Shown: one piece after another, positions 9,336-20,500 of the stretch
Layout of the letters: every line of letters starts with the position of its first letter
Numbering within the stretch: position 1 is the first letter of the stretch
Source of the DNA: Brachionus manjavacas
Lineage: Eukaryota > Rotifera > Eurotatoria > Ploima > Brachionidae
Assembly: GCA_019054805.1 (NCBI GenBank)
Contig: JAHQIY010000039.1
Span: forward strand, 1-64,000
Direction of reading: 5' to 3'
DNA: 64,000 nt
Position numbers and translations under genes: made by a program
Notes under the pieces: generated by a model
The model's database searches: none
Told to the model about the DNA's origin: nothing
What the model saw: only the letters and a program-made list of their open reading frames with translations

Positions 9336-10384
9336 CTTAATAAAATGGTAAAGTCACAGTCTTTTAGCATAGCTGATTTATAGATAAAGCTCAATATTAA
9401 TATAACAATATAACCTTCCGTTTTTTAAACTTTATATTTTAGAGGTGTATTTTACATTTTGTTAATTTTTGGAACGAAATTGAAAAATAATTTTTTTTCT
9501 TAGATTCCAAAATTGGTGGCTTTGTGAATTTTCATGCGAATATTTCAAAATTTTAAATTTAAGATTTGAATTTTTTATTTTTCTGTAAATTTTAAAAGGT
9601 ATAAAAAATGTTTAATTTGAAGATAATTGAAATTTTCAAATAAATTGATTAATTTTTTAGCATATTCATGATAATGATTATTTTAATTTTGATTTATCAT
9701 TTATTTGCATCTGCTAACTTATTATGGCTATTTTTAAATTTGATTTCAAAATTTCAAAAAAATTCCAGGGATTGTGAAGATAAAAGAGATCATTTAGTTC
9801 TGTAAAATGCTTAAATTTAAGAAAATTTGCTTAATGCAGAAAATTAATATTTTTTTACAATTTTTATTAACAATCCTATTAGTAGGAAAATCACAGAAAA
9901 ATAGTTTTTTTAACTTTGAAACAAAGATTATTTTATTAAGAGGAAATAAAACCTAAAAAGTGAATTAAAAGCAAAACAAATCGTTTCAGCAATTTAATTT
10001 ATTGACTCAGAGCACTTAAAAGTAACAATTCTCAAGACAAGTCCAAGTCCGGACTTAGTTAAATCGGCCTTTAATGGACAGGGGCACTAGCCTGTTGATT
10101 AATTTTGAAACTTGTGATTTTTAATTTCTATCTTATCATTTTCTCCGAATTTTCAGGACCGATCAACACTTCAAAATTTAAAACTTATTATATCTTGTTT
10201 CAATTTATCCAAAGAAGGGAAGTGTTCATTTTTCACAGCCTGAAAGTTACCCTCAAATTATTTAATTAATAATAATAATAATCTTATAATGAATATGTGA
10301 AATTTTTTCTTTAATAAATATCTTGCTATAATTTTTTAAATTAACTCTATTTGCACGGAAGCGCTAAGAACATAAAGGCTTAAA
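9336..10384. other. AT-rich spacer upstream of ADAM10 exons (copy U)
   Basis: About 1.05 kb of A/T-rich sequence between the first recognised ADAM10 exon and the LINE nest. I see no coding exon, promoter or RNA gene that I can support. A short palindromic AGTCCGGACT with flanking CCAAGT at about 10045-10056 recalls the satellite CCCAAGTCCGG box, but over too few bases to matter. Confidence 0.5.
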
Positions 10385-10729
10385 TAAAACTATCACCGCT
10401 AATAATTAATGAAATTTTGAGAACTATGATTTCTTGGAAAAAATTCTTTGTTAATTCAGGAACAATCTGGTTTTAGGAAACATCGAAGAACCGCATATAA
10501 TTTAGTTTTCCTTATCCAAAAAGTTGTCGAATCTTTTAATAGAAAGAAGAAAGTTTGTTGCTTATTTTTTGACATTTCTAAAGCTTTCGACAAAGTTTGG
10601 CATGAAGGTATAATTTACAAGCTGATAAAGATAAATATACCTGCCATCTTAATTTATTAGATTAAATCATTTCTTAACTGTAGAACATTTAAAGTAAAAA
10701 TAAATGATTACATTAGTGAGATATAAAAT
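10385..10729 (+). mobile_element. Older LINE, 5' part of its RT, split by a nested LINE (copy U)
   Basis: Encodes LEKNSLLIQEQSGFRKHRRT, then FFDISKAFDKVWHEG (reverse-transcriptase motif with the first catalytic Asp) and ends at NDYISEI, just before the expected AGVPQGS motif. That motif resumes at about 15280 (ISAGVPQGSVISPL). The element is therefore one LINE interrupted by a 4.5-kb insertion. The upstream edge of similarity is blurred; the start is approximate. An in-frame stop lies after AILIY. This copy is about 80% similar in protein to the nested LINE, so it is an older relative. Confidence 0.75.
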
Positions 10730-10828
10730 TTGAAAATTTGTCGTTTGGCTTAGCAAATTTGAAAAACCAAAATTTAATTAATAGCGTCATCACGTGATTT
10801 AAAAACCGTTGAAAGTTGTGTGTTGGCA

Positions 10829-12019
10829 ATGTCGCTCAACAAAACAAACCAAAACCGACGGTGGATATTTAAAAATTCGGTCAAGCTAAACTTGAAGAGG
10901 TTAGACAAACCGATTAGCCATAAAGTCTTATTTAGTGCACTTGATGTCGTCCTGAACCAAGTGGAAAATGATGCGATCACAAGTATCTACAATTTCTCTT
11001 CAAACAAAGTTTGGATAATAGAGTTTAATGCTGCTTTTAATGTTGCCAAAATTTTCGATCGTGACATCAATATCAATGGAACCATTTTCAGACTTGAAGA
11101 TGCAAATAAAGTCCCGGATCTCAGAAGGTATTGTACTTTTCGATTTCACTTCTTGCCCTCTGATTTCGTGAATCATAGACTTGAAACCTTCTTTAATGCT
11201 GTTCGAATTGATGGACTAAATATTGAACACTTAACCGAAGAAAAATATAAAGATAGACCCGAGAGGAAAAATGGTGTCAGGAGGGTGAGAATATCATTTC
11301 CAAAAGAAGTTGAGAATATTATTGGAAGCTTGTCAGGCCCCACAATAATGTATGGTTTAAAGTGTCTTGTGTCAATTGTTGGACAAAAGCAGAAATGCTA
11401 TTTTTGTGATGATGAAGGACACAACATTGCTAAATGCCCTGTCAAAGAAACACTATGCGAAAATTTTCATCAGAAAGGACATTTGACAAAAAAATGCTCC
11501 ATTGCCGAAAAGCTTAAGTCGCTTGAAAGGAAAAAGATTGACTACAATGATCTTTACATTGACCAAGAAGAAACGCAATCATTATTTGAAGCTGACCAAA
11601 AAGATAATGATGAAAATGTGATGCCAAAAACACCTAGATATCAGCCAACAAATTTCAATGACGTAATATCCCAAATTAGCCCAAAAGACCTTAAAACTCC
11701 AGTTTTAGAAGAAGCTTTGGTAAGTCGTTTTAACGATTTTCTACCAATATGCCAGTCACCTGTCAATGTACGCTCAATTGATCAGAATGAGACTGAGAAT
11801 TTTTTCCAAACCAGAAATCAAACCAAGAGATTTCCCGAATCTGATCCAAATGAAAAAGAGCTCACCGAAAATGAATCAAAGAAACCATTAGTTGTCTTAG
11901 AAAATCAAAACGACAGTACCTTCGAGTCTGAATCAAACAGTTCAACAACTGAATGTTCAATTCAAGTAGATCAATCATCTAACGAAATTGGTCAGCAAAC
12001 TGCCAGTCAAAACATTTAG
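10829..12019 (+). CDS. LINE ORF1 protein (nucleic-acid-binding, zinc knuckle), copy U
   Basis: 396 residues from ATG (MSLNKTNQNRRW) to stop. The first half resembles the RNA-binding part of LINE ORF1 proteins with no strong motif. Near residues 190-225 there is one good CCHC knuckle, CYFCDDEGHNIAKC, and a second, CENFHQKGHLTKKC, where the second Cys is Phe. The third copy of this LINE in the window keeps Cys there (CENCHQKGH), so the Phe is a derived change. The C-terminal third is acidic and Ser/Asn/Gln-rich. In the family ORF1 coats LINE RNA to form the transposition particle. It is open in this copy and broken by one base in the inverted copy. Confidence 0.8.
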   Translation: MSLNKTNQNRRWIFKNSVKLNLKRLDKPISHKVLFSALDVVLNQVENDAITSIYNFSSNKVWIIEFNAAFNVAKIFDRDININGTIFRLEDANKVPDLRRYCTFRFHFLPSDFVNHRLETFFNAVRIDGLNIEHLTEEKYKDRPERKNGVRRVRISFPKEVENIIGSLSGPTIMYGLKCLVSIVGQKQKCYFCDDEGHNIAKCPVKETLCENFHQKGHLTKKCSIAEKLKSLERKKIDYNDLYIDQEETQSLFEADQKDNDENVMPKTPRYQPTNFNDVISQISPKDLKTPVLEEALVSRFNDFLPICQSPVNVRSIDQNETENFFQTRNQTKRFPESDPNEKELTENESKKPLVVLENQNDSTFESESNSSTTECSIQVDQSSNEIGQQTASQNI

Positions 12020-12096
12020 AATTAGATAGAAAATTTAGAATGAACAAGAAGATAAATAAATCAACTTTAAGAACAAAACCTCTTAATAAAACAAGG

Positions 12097-12983
12097 TTAG
12101 TAATTACACACTGGAATTGTCTTCATTTACCTAGGAGGGTTAATCTCTTGGCCAAGCTCAATAATGTCCCGACATTGTTTTGCTCAATGAACTAAAGATA
12201 GATTTAAGTGAGGCAAATATTTATCTTGATTTTCACAATTATCAATTCATAACAAAACCACGCAACAAGTATGGAGGAGGAGTAGCAATTTTAATTAATA
12301 AAGGAATTGAATTTATACAAGATTTCTCTTATGAGGAATTCAATTCCGAACTCCTCTGTATAAAAATGATTTTAGGAAAGAATAATGAATTGTTTATATT
12401 CAGTCTTTATAACCCACCCAATATGCTTCTGAACTTTGAGTTTTTTAAAACTGTTAATAAAAAATGTAGAAACTTCATTTTAGGTGGTGATCTTAACGCC
12501 AGAACAAAGCAAATAGGCTGCGTAGGGGAAAATGAAAACGGCATAATGTTGGAAAGAATAATCAATGAGTTAGACTTCTCAGTAATCAATGATAAGCGTC
12601 CTACTTTCAATATTTTTAATAGGAATTATTTTGAAATTCTTGATCTTTTCTTAGTTTCATCTTCATTAATTGATAAAATTACCGACTTTTGTGTCCTAAA
12701 TAGTCAAGACATGACTAGTGACCATTTCCCAATCGAAGCATCGATTTCTATGGGCTATCAATTAGAAAATAAATCACCAGCTAAAAAGTATAAGAAAGCA
12801 AACTGGCAATTATTCAGCGAGATTTTAAATTCTCAAATAGTAAATATCACTGAAAGTTCCCTCACAATAGATCAACTAAATGATAAAATTACAGAAAAAA
12901 TTATTTCTACTTCACATAAAAGCATTCCTTTTCATTCGCAGAAAATCTACAAAACCAGTCTTCCCCGAACATTGTTATTCTGA
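12097..12983 (+). pseudogene. LINE endonuclease domain, frameshifted at its start (copy U)
   Basis: APE-type endonuclease that nicks target DNA for reverse transcription. The start, ITHWNCLHLP, is in one frame; from LLNELKIDL the rest is in the next frame (a single open run of 267 residues from 12180). Motifs in order: HWNC, the catalytic Glu in LLNEL, FSLYNPPN, GGDLNAR, EILDLFLVSS and SDHFPIEA. The frame change near 12172 is present in the inverted copy as well, so it predates the duplication rather than being a local read error. It sits between ORF1 and the reverse transcriptase and would normally be the N-terminus of ORF2. Confidence 0.78.
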
Positions 12984-13130
12984 TAAAAGAACGCAGGAAA
13001 GTAAGAAGAAACTTTCAAAAAACTCGCTGTCAAAATTTCAAGAGAAAATTTAATCAACTTACATTCGAGTTAAAGGCCTCTTTAAAAAATTCTGGAATCA
13101 AAATTGGTTTGATTTTATTGAGATAATGGG

Positions 13131-14907
13131 AAAAAACCCACTGACAAGTAGACCATTCTGGAAAAAATAAATAAATTTAGATCAAAAAAAGGATCAAATT
13201 TAATCCCAAATTTGTTTTTAAATGACAAGGAATTCAAAACTAATGAAGAAAAGGGAAAATGCTTTGGAGAACTCCTATCTTCAATATTTAGTCCTAATTC
13301 TGATTTAATAGATCGTGATAAAGATTTCGAAATACTTAATTCTAACTCTGAATTCTTTAGAAATTATGATCAGTCTAACTTTAATGATCCAATTTGCTTA
13401 AATGAATTAATTATGGCTCTAAAAAGATTGAAAAATGAAGCGGCATCAGGACCTGACCAAATTTATATTCTAATGTTAAAAAAATTACCTAGAAATTCAT
13501 TAATAGAAATTATAGAACTTTTTAATTTATCTCTTCGAGAAGGTAGAGTCACTAAAGCATGGAAAACATCGAACATTACTATGATTAAAAAAAAGCCTCT
13601 TCTTTACAAGATCCTTTAAATTATAGACCAATAAGTATAACGAGTTGTTTAGGAAAGCTCCTGGAACGCATAGTATTTTCAAGATTATACAATTATTTGG
13701 AACAAAATTCACTCCTTATCCAGGAGCAATCTGGATTTAGGAAACACCGGCGAACATCAGATAATCTTTTTTTTTTAATCCAAAAAATTGTGGAATCATT
13801 TAATAGAAAAAAGAGTTTGTGGCCTTTTTTTGATATTTCTAAAGCCTTTGATAGGGTTTGGCATGAAGGTCTACTTTTTAAATTGATTAAAATGAATCCA
13901 CCTCATTACTTGACTAACTGGATTAAATCCTTTTTAGACACTAGGACATTTAAGGTAAATGTGAATGACCATCTGAGCGACGAATATCAAATAACTGCAG
14001 GTGTTCCTCAAGGCTCAGTAATTAGTCCTCTTTTATTTAGTATATATATTAATGACATCCCAAAAAGAAACAAAACAAATAATGAATACTGTCTCTGCTT
14101 TTCGCAGATGATCTAGTTAGATTCTTCATTTATAACAAGAAAGGGAACCTAGAAAATAAGATAAATAAATACACTAACGAACTAGAACAATGGCTTATTA
14201 AATGGAAAATGAAGATATCAGTTGAAAAGTCGTGTTCAGTAGTCTTTTCTAGGTACAAAAAAGAGGGTAATAATCTTAACTTAAAAATCTATGGAAACAG
14301 AATAGTGAGCCAAAAAGAAATCAAGTTTATTGGTATTAAATTTGATTCTAAGTTAAACTTTAATATACTAGTAGACGAAATTAAAGAACGCTGCAACAAA
14401 AGGCTAAATATTATTAAGATATAGTCAAACAAAAAATGGGATCTCAATCAAAACACACTAGGAAATTTATATAAATCTTTAGTCGGATCGATTTTAGACT
14501 ATTCTTTTCCTTGCTTAAATTCATTTTCAGAAAATAATATCAAAAAACTACAAGCAATTCAGAATACAGCAGTAAGATCTATCCTTAAGTTAAAATATGA
14601 TATTCCCTCCAACATCGTGCAACATGAAGCTTTTAATAAACTAAAATTACTAACAGTCTCGAATCGTCTTTTTGAGTTGAGTGAGAAATATGTTGGGACA
14701 GGACTGAGTCATTCTATTCCATTGGTTGTTAGACTGGTGAAAGAATACAAAGAAGGTTTCGAATCAAGATATATTGAATACCCAACTCCATTGTGTAATT
14801 GCTACCTTACTTTTTCTTCTTTTTTCCTGAAACTTGAACTATTTAAACATGTGCCACATGAAACAATCTTTTCCAATTTATGTCTTTTCAACTTTAATTT
14901 TTTTTAG
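13131..14907 (+). pseudogene. LINE reverse transcriptase, several small indels (copy U)
   Basis: Remains of ORF2: KRLKNEAASGPDQI, then NYRPISITS, QSGFRKHRRTSDNL, FFDISKAFDRVWHEG, AGVPQGSVISPLLFSIYIND, and the C-terminal GLSHSIPLVVRLVKEY. The YxDD-equivalent FADDL box is displaced here by two extra bases near 14091 (TACTGTCTCTG instead of TACTCTCTG). Further breaks lie in A-runs near 13167, 13595 and 13810, and TAG at about 14422. The inverted and third copies read LLFADDLV normally. Copy U is the most damaged of the three. Confidence 0.8.
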
Positions 14908-15069
14908 CTTATTTACTTAATTTTGATTCTTTTTTTTTATCTAATTTTATTTACTTTAATTTTATTTTTATTTTATTTTTTTATTTTATTTTTTTATTTT
15001 ATTTTTAATTTATTCTGAAGGAGCTTTAGCTCGGTAAGAAAACAAATAAATAAATAAATAAATAAATAA

Positions 15070-15259
15070 TGATACATGTAACAATCTTTTCCAATTTATG
15101 TCTTTTCAACTTTCATTTTTTAGCTTATTTACTCTATTTTGATTCATTTTTTTTTTTTATCTAATTTTATTAACTTTAATTTTTTATTTTATTTTTAACT
15201 TATTCTGAAGGAGCTCTAGCTCGGTACAGAAAACAAATAAATAAAAAATAAATAAATAA
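15070..15259 (+). repeat. Second, tandem LINE 3' tail (copy U)
   Basis: A further copy of the last 190 bp or so of the nested LINE: CAATCTTTTCCAATTTATG through CTGAAGGAGCTCTAGCTCGG and a TAAA-type tail, directly after the first tail. It lies inside the same presumed target duplication. Either a 5'-truncated relative inserted at the tail, or the reverse transcriptase jumped to a second template during integration. Confidence 0.7.
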
Positions 15260-16149
15260 TAGTGATGAATTCAAAATATCTGCTGGCGTTCCTCAAGGAT
15301 CAGTTATTAGTCCTTTATTATTTAGCATATTTATCAATGATATTCCTAAAAGAAATAAATCTAATAAAGAATATTCACTTCTCTTTGCAGATGATCTTGT
15401 CACTTTTTTGTCACAAAAATGGAAATATAGAAAGTAAGATGAATAAGTACTTGGTTGAATTAGAACAGTGGTTTTTCAAGTGGAAAATGAAGATTTCGGT
15501 TGAAAAATTTTGCTTTAACACTTAACTTTAACACTTTTAGAAACCTTTATAAATCTTTGATTGGATCTATTCTAGATAATTCTTTTCCTTATCTGAACTC
15601 TCTTTCAGAAACTAATATCAAAAGGTTAGAAGTAATCCAAAATTCAGCAGTACGTTCTATACTAAAACTAAGATATGATACTCCCTCCAACATATTACAT
15701 AATGAGGCATAATAAATAAACTTAAACTACTACCAGTCTTTAATCGACTTTTTGAGTTGAGTGAGAGATATGTTAGAGCAGGACTGAGCCATTCTGTTCC
15801 ATTAAATGTTAGACTGGCGGAAGAATATATAACAAAGGTTTCGAATCAAGATATATCGAGTTCCCAACTCCATTGTGTAATTGCCACCTTACTATTTCTT
15901 CCTTTTTTCCTGAATCATCAAATTTTTAAAAATATGTATTCTGTTACTCTCTATCAAATTTTTCTAATTTTAATTTTAGTATTTATCTTCTTTTTAAATT
16001 ATATCATTTAAACTTTATTTTTTTCTTATTTTTTATTTTTTGTTATATTTTACTTAACTTTATTTTAATTTTTTAATTTTCTTTTTTTTTATTTAATCTG
16101 AAGGAGCTTTAAGCTCGGTACAGATATACAAATAAATAAAATAAATAAT
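15260..16149 (+). mobile_element. Older LINE, 3' part (copy U)
   Basis: Resumes the interrupted element: DEFKISAGVPQGSVISPLLF read across small breaks, SLLFADD at about 15379, then LNSLSETNIKRLEVIQNSAV and GLSHSVPLNVRLAEEY, followed by a 3' UTR ending GAAGGAGCTTTAAGCTCGG and a TAAA-like tail at about 16149. Compared with the nested LINE, it lacks roughly 180 bp between the RT palm and the thumb (KWKMKISVEKF runs almost directly into LNFNTFRNLYKSL). It is clearly a dead fossil copy. Confidence 0.8.
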
Positions 16150-16282
16150 AACTTTGAAGATGTTTTTGTTGAGAGCTCAAGAGATCCTGAAAAAAAGTCT
16201 TCCTTATCAATTTTTGTCCATGAATTTCCACGCGAGTGACCTTCAACAGCCAAATCTTTCAATTTTCTAGAAGTTTTCCTTT
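16150..16282 (-). CDS. Coding-like exon fragment abutting the LINE (copy U)
   Basis: On the minus strand a TTTTATTAAG acceptor opens onto 44 sense codons (RKTSRKLKDLAVEGHSRG, then NSWTKIDKEDFFSGSLELST) that run directly into the LINE 3' tail. The composition looks coding. HSR...FFSGSLELST has a faint, gap-free resemblance to the H.R...VFS..FEIET stretch of ADAM10 prodomains, and it lies on the right strand and side for a prodomain exon. That is an eye alignment only. It may equally be another gene's exon broken by the LINE. Confidence 0.3.
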
Positions 16283-16487
16283 CTTAATAAAACCATATCT
16301 AACTGTATGTTTTTAAATATTGTGAACCCAACTTTATAATACTATATACCTGTTTCACTTTCTTTAATATACGAAAAAAGCTACAGGAGTTTAATTACTC
16401 AAAGTCTATTTAAATAATAAATAAACAATTAAAAAAAAACTCTTGAAAGTTCCTCAAAAAATTGAAATACTGAAATCTATTTAAAAA

Positions 16488-16713
16488 ATGTCTGAGAAAA
16501 CGATTCCTTTATTTTTGACCTAAGTTAAAAAAATCATCCAAAAGCTAAGCGTTAACCAAGCAATCAAAGACTTCGCTTGCCCAATACGTTGTAAGGCCTT
16601 AAAACGACCAGCCTATGGTACGAACTTCATGTAAAATTGCCAATAAAGACGTGTATTACATTAGTTGTAAAACAATAGCTTCTAAAGACGATTTCCACTT
16701 AAACAAATTTTAA
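16488..16713 (+). pseudogene. Cys-containing coding-like remnant (copy U)
   Basis: From ATG (MSEKTIPLFLT) one frame continues after a stop as VKKIIQKLSVNQAIKDFACP, then IRCKALKRPAYG. With a +1 step it continues SCKIANKDVYYISCK...DDFHLNKF and stop. Four Cys in a CPIRC...SC...ISC pattern suggest a small zinc-binding fold, but I do not recognise the family. It has the same frame breaks in all three U copies, so they are old. It may be a pseudogene or chance open sequence. Confidence 0.25.
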
Positions 16714-17201
16714 ATTTTTTGTCTTTAAAAAGCTTTATTTAAGTTCACTCAAAGGGATATTTTAAAAAGCAAAATATAATTTTCTCTATTATTAAAATAA
16801 ATATTACATTTTATATTTTGATCTTTTGATCCTGATCTCCAACTTCGATTTGCCATAAGAAAATTAAAATTCAGCATTCACATCGGCAATTTACTTTTTT
16901 TAATTTATCATTAGAAAATTTAAATATTCTTAAATTAGTCTAAAAATTGTGTTTTTTTTTGGAAAAAATGTCAATAAGCTTAATTTAGTGATCATCAATT
17001 TTTTAACGTTTAATTTTAATAATTAGTGGATACAAAATATGACATATTCGAACTAAATTTCTCAATAAAAAATAATCCTAATTAAATTTTCAAAACTTTT
17101 TTATTTTTTACTTTTTCAGGTAACCATTCATATAAAGAAAAATCATTACTGAGCATGTTAATAGACATGCCTTATCTCTTTATTTTAAATAAATATTAAA
17201 G

Positions 17202-17306
17202 TTTCTAAATGAACAAAAAAGTATACAAGAAATACAGGAAAAACTTGATATAGATAGAACTAAGTCCAAAATTAAGAGATCGAGAAAGAAAAAATGGAAT
17301 AAATAA
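17202..17306 (+). other. Short basic ORF, possible last exon remnant (copy U)
   Basis: Behind an ATTAAAG acceptor-like site, 34 codons read FLNEQKSIQEIQEKLDIDRT, then KSKIKRSRKKKWNK and stop. The end resembles a nuclear localisation signal. The A-run length differs in the inverted and third copies, so the frame is uncertain. It is on the same strand as the Cys-containing remnant at 16488-16713 and might belong with it. Evidence is thin. Confidence 0.2.
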
Positions 17307-17501
17307 CTTGATCAAAACATGCTTTTCAATGTCTTTTTAACTCTTCTGAAAAAAAGGAATAAAATTCAAGAGGGCATTTAGTAAATTCTAAAGGGAATAA
17401 ATAATCATAATCGTAAACATAAACTCTTTCTGAATAACCAAAATAAAAAATTTTTTTGTAAAATTAAGTAGAAATTATTTTCTTTCTAATTTTTATTTTA
17501 T

Positions 17502-20500
17502 CTTTTCATACACGCACACTTGGTGTCAGTACAAAATGTTCAGGCTAGGAAACAGAAAAATATTTGTCGGAAGGATCGAAATGTCATTTTAACAAAAGAA
17601 AATATATTTTTTTAATAATTTTATTTAGATTAAACATTTTATTATTTATTATTCCATTTTTTATTTTTGTTTTTCTCGGAAGAGAACTTTTCATTCTAAT
17701 TCCAGATTTTCTTCTTTTGATTGTTTTATTTTTTCAGGAAATAGTCAAATAAAGAAAATCAAATTTTCGAAAAATCAAAACCCTAAACTGCTAACACTAC
17801 CTAAGGCCGGTCCCAAGTCCGGATGAGAAAATGAGGAGGGGCGGTGAAGATGCAGATGCCTAGCGGCCGAGCAAGGAGGCTTACAAGCAAGAGCTGATGA
17901 CGTGTCTGGCTTAGACCCTTAGTACTTAGTGAAAAAAGTAAAGTATCTTTTTTGGATATGCTTGTATCCATCTATAGATACGCTTGGTTTTGTGGTTCCA
18001 AAAGCTAGTCTAAATAGTTGCCGAGTTCGCAGCCTTTAAGTGCTCGGATGAGTGGCGCTGTTTTATGATAGAACGTCCCATAGTAACTTTGTCGGCAGAT
18101 TGTTGAGTCGTAACCATACCATTGCCGGTCCCAGAGTCGGATGAAAAAATGGGAGGGAGACTTTTCATACACGCACGCGCTTGGTTGTCAGTACAAAATG
18201 TTCAGGCTAGGGGAAACAGAAAAATGTTATCGAGGTCGAAATGTCATTTTAACAAAAGAAAATATTTTTTAAAAATTTGTTTAGATTAAACATTTTATTA
18301 TTTATTATTCCATTTTTTTATTTTTGTTTTTTCTCGGAAGAGAACTTTCATTCTAATTCAGATTTTCACCGTTTCTTTTGGGATTGTTTTATTTTTTCAG
18401 AAATAGTCAAATAAGTAAAAATCAAATTTTCAGAAAAATCAAAAATACCCTAAACTGCTAACTCTACTAAGGCCGGTCCCAAGGATCCGGATGAGAAAAT
18501 GAGGAGGGGCGGTGAAGATGCAGATGCCTAGCGGCCGGGGCAAGGAGGCTTTACAAGCAAGAGCTGATGACGTGTCTTATAAGCAGGTGCTGGCGATAGC
18601 TTAGTGAAAAAAATGCAAGTATCTTTTTTTGGATATGCTTGTATCCATCTATAGATACGCTTGGTTTGTGGTTCCAAGATAGTATAAATAGTTGCCGAGT
18701 TCGCAGCCTTTAAGTGCTCAACGGATGAGTGGCGCTGTTTATGATGAACGTCCCATGGTAACTTTGTCGGCAGATTGTTGAGTCGTAACCATACCATTGC
18801 CGGTCCCAAGTCCGGATGACAAAATGGGAGGGAGACTTTTTCATACACACACACTTGGTGTCAGTACAAAATGTTCAGGCTAGGAAACAGAAAAAATATT
18901 TGTCAGAGTCGAAATGTCATTTTAACAGAAAAAGAAAATATTTTTTAAAAGTTTTTATTTAGATTAAACATTTTATTATTTATTATTCCATTTTTTATTT
19001 TTTGTTTTCTCGGAAGAGAACTTTCATTCTAATTCCAGATTTTCTATTTCTTTTGATTGTTTTATTTTTTTCAGACTAATAGTCAAATAAAAAAAATCAA
19101 GGTACTCCAAAAAATCAAAACACTAAACCTGCTAACTCTACCTAAGGCCGGTCCCAAGTCCGGATGAGAAAATGAGGAGAGGGAGCGGTGAAGATGCAGA
19201 TGCCTAGCGGCCAGGGGGCAAGGAGGCTTACAAGCAAGAGCTGATGACGTGTCTGGCAGACCCTTAGTACTTAGTGAAAAAAAGTTAAAGTATCTTTTTT
19301 GGATATGCTTGTATCCATCTATAGATACGCTTGGTTTGTGGTTCAAAGCTAGTCTAAATAGTTGCCGAGTTCGCAGCCTTTAAGTGCTCGGATGAGTGGC
19401 GCTGTTTATGATGTGAACATCCCCATAGTAACTTTGTCGGCAGATTGTTGAGTCGTAACCATACCATTGCCGGTCCCAAGTCGGATGAAAAAATGGGAGG
19501 GAGACTTTTCATACACACGCACACTTGGTGTCAGTACAAAATGTTCAGGCTAGGAAACAGAAAAATATTTGTCAGAGTCAAGAAATGTCATTTTAACAAA
19601 AGAAAATATTTTTAAAAATTTTATTTTTAGATTAAACATTTTATTATTTATTATTCCATTTTTTATTTTTTGTTTTTCTCGGAAGAGAACTTTCATTCTA
19701 ATTCAGATTTTCTTCTTTTGATTGTTTTATTTTTTCAGAAATAGTGAATAAAGAAAATCAAATTTTCGAAAAAATCAAAACCTAAACTGCTAACTCTACC
19801 TAAGGCCGGTCCCAAGTCCCGGATGAGAAAATGAGGAGGGGGCGGTGAAGATGCAGATCTTGCCTAGCGGCCGGGGCAAGGAGGCTTACAAGCAAGAGCT
19901 GATGACGTGTCTGGCAGACCCTTAGTACTTAGTGAAAAAAGTTAAAGTATGTTTTTGGATATGCTTGTATCCAATCTATAGATACGCTTGGTTTGTGAGT
20001 TCCAAGCTAGTCTAAATAGTTGCCGAGTTCGCAGCCTTTAAGTGCTCGGATGAGTGGCGCTTTGTTTATGATGAGCGTCCCATAGTAACTTTGTCGGCAG
20101 ATTGTTGAGTCGTAACCATACCATTTGCCGGTCCCAAGTCCGGATGAAAAAATGGGAGGGAGACTTTTCATACACGCACACTTGGTGTCAGTACAAAATG
20201 TTCAGGCTAGGAAACAGAAAAATATTTGTCAGAGTCGAAATGTCATTTTAACAAAAGAAAATATTTTTTAAAAATTTTATTTGGGTTAAACGTATTTTAT
20301 TATTTATTATTCCATTTTTTATTTTTGTTTTTCTCGGAAGAGAACTTTCATTCTAATTCAGATTTTTCTTCTTTTGATTGTTTTATTTTTTCAGAAATAG
20401 TCAAATAAAGAAAATCAAATTTTCGAAAAATCAAAACCAAAACAGCTAACTCTACCTAAGGCCGGTCCCAAGTCCGGATGAGAAAATGAGGAGGGGCGGT

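Larger units (their letters stand above)
10730..15069 (+). mobile_element. Nested LINE retrotransposon, near full length (copy U)
   Basis: A non-LTR retrotransposon with about 100 bp of 5' leader, ORF1 with zinc knuckles, an APE-type endonuclease, a reverse transcriptase and a 3' UTR ending CTGAAGGAGCTTTAGCTCGG plus a TAAA-repeat tail. It interrupts an older LINE; TAGTGAGATATAAAAT (10714-10729) before it and TAGTGATGAATTCAAAAT (15260-15277) after it look like an eroded target-site duplication. Domain order and motifs fit the jockey/CR1 group. ORF1 is open, but the endonuclease and reverse transcriptase carry several small indels, mostly in homopolymers, so this copy looks inactive unless those are sequencing errors. 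Confidence 0.88.

Noticed and set aside
10400-10445. tRNA or rRNA genes anywhere in the window
   Set aside because: No A-box/B-box pair with a cloverleaf and no rRNA core sequence was recognised on reading either strand.
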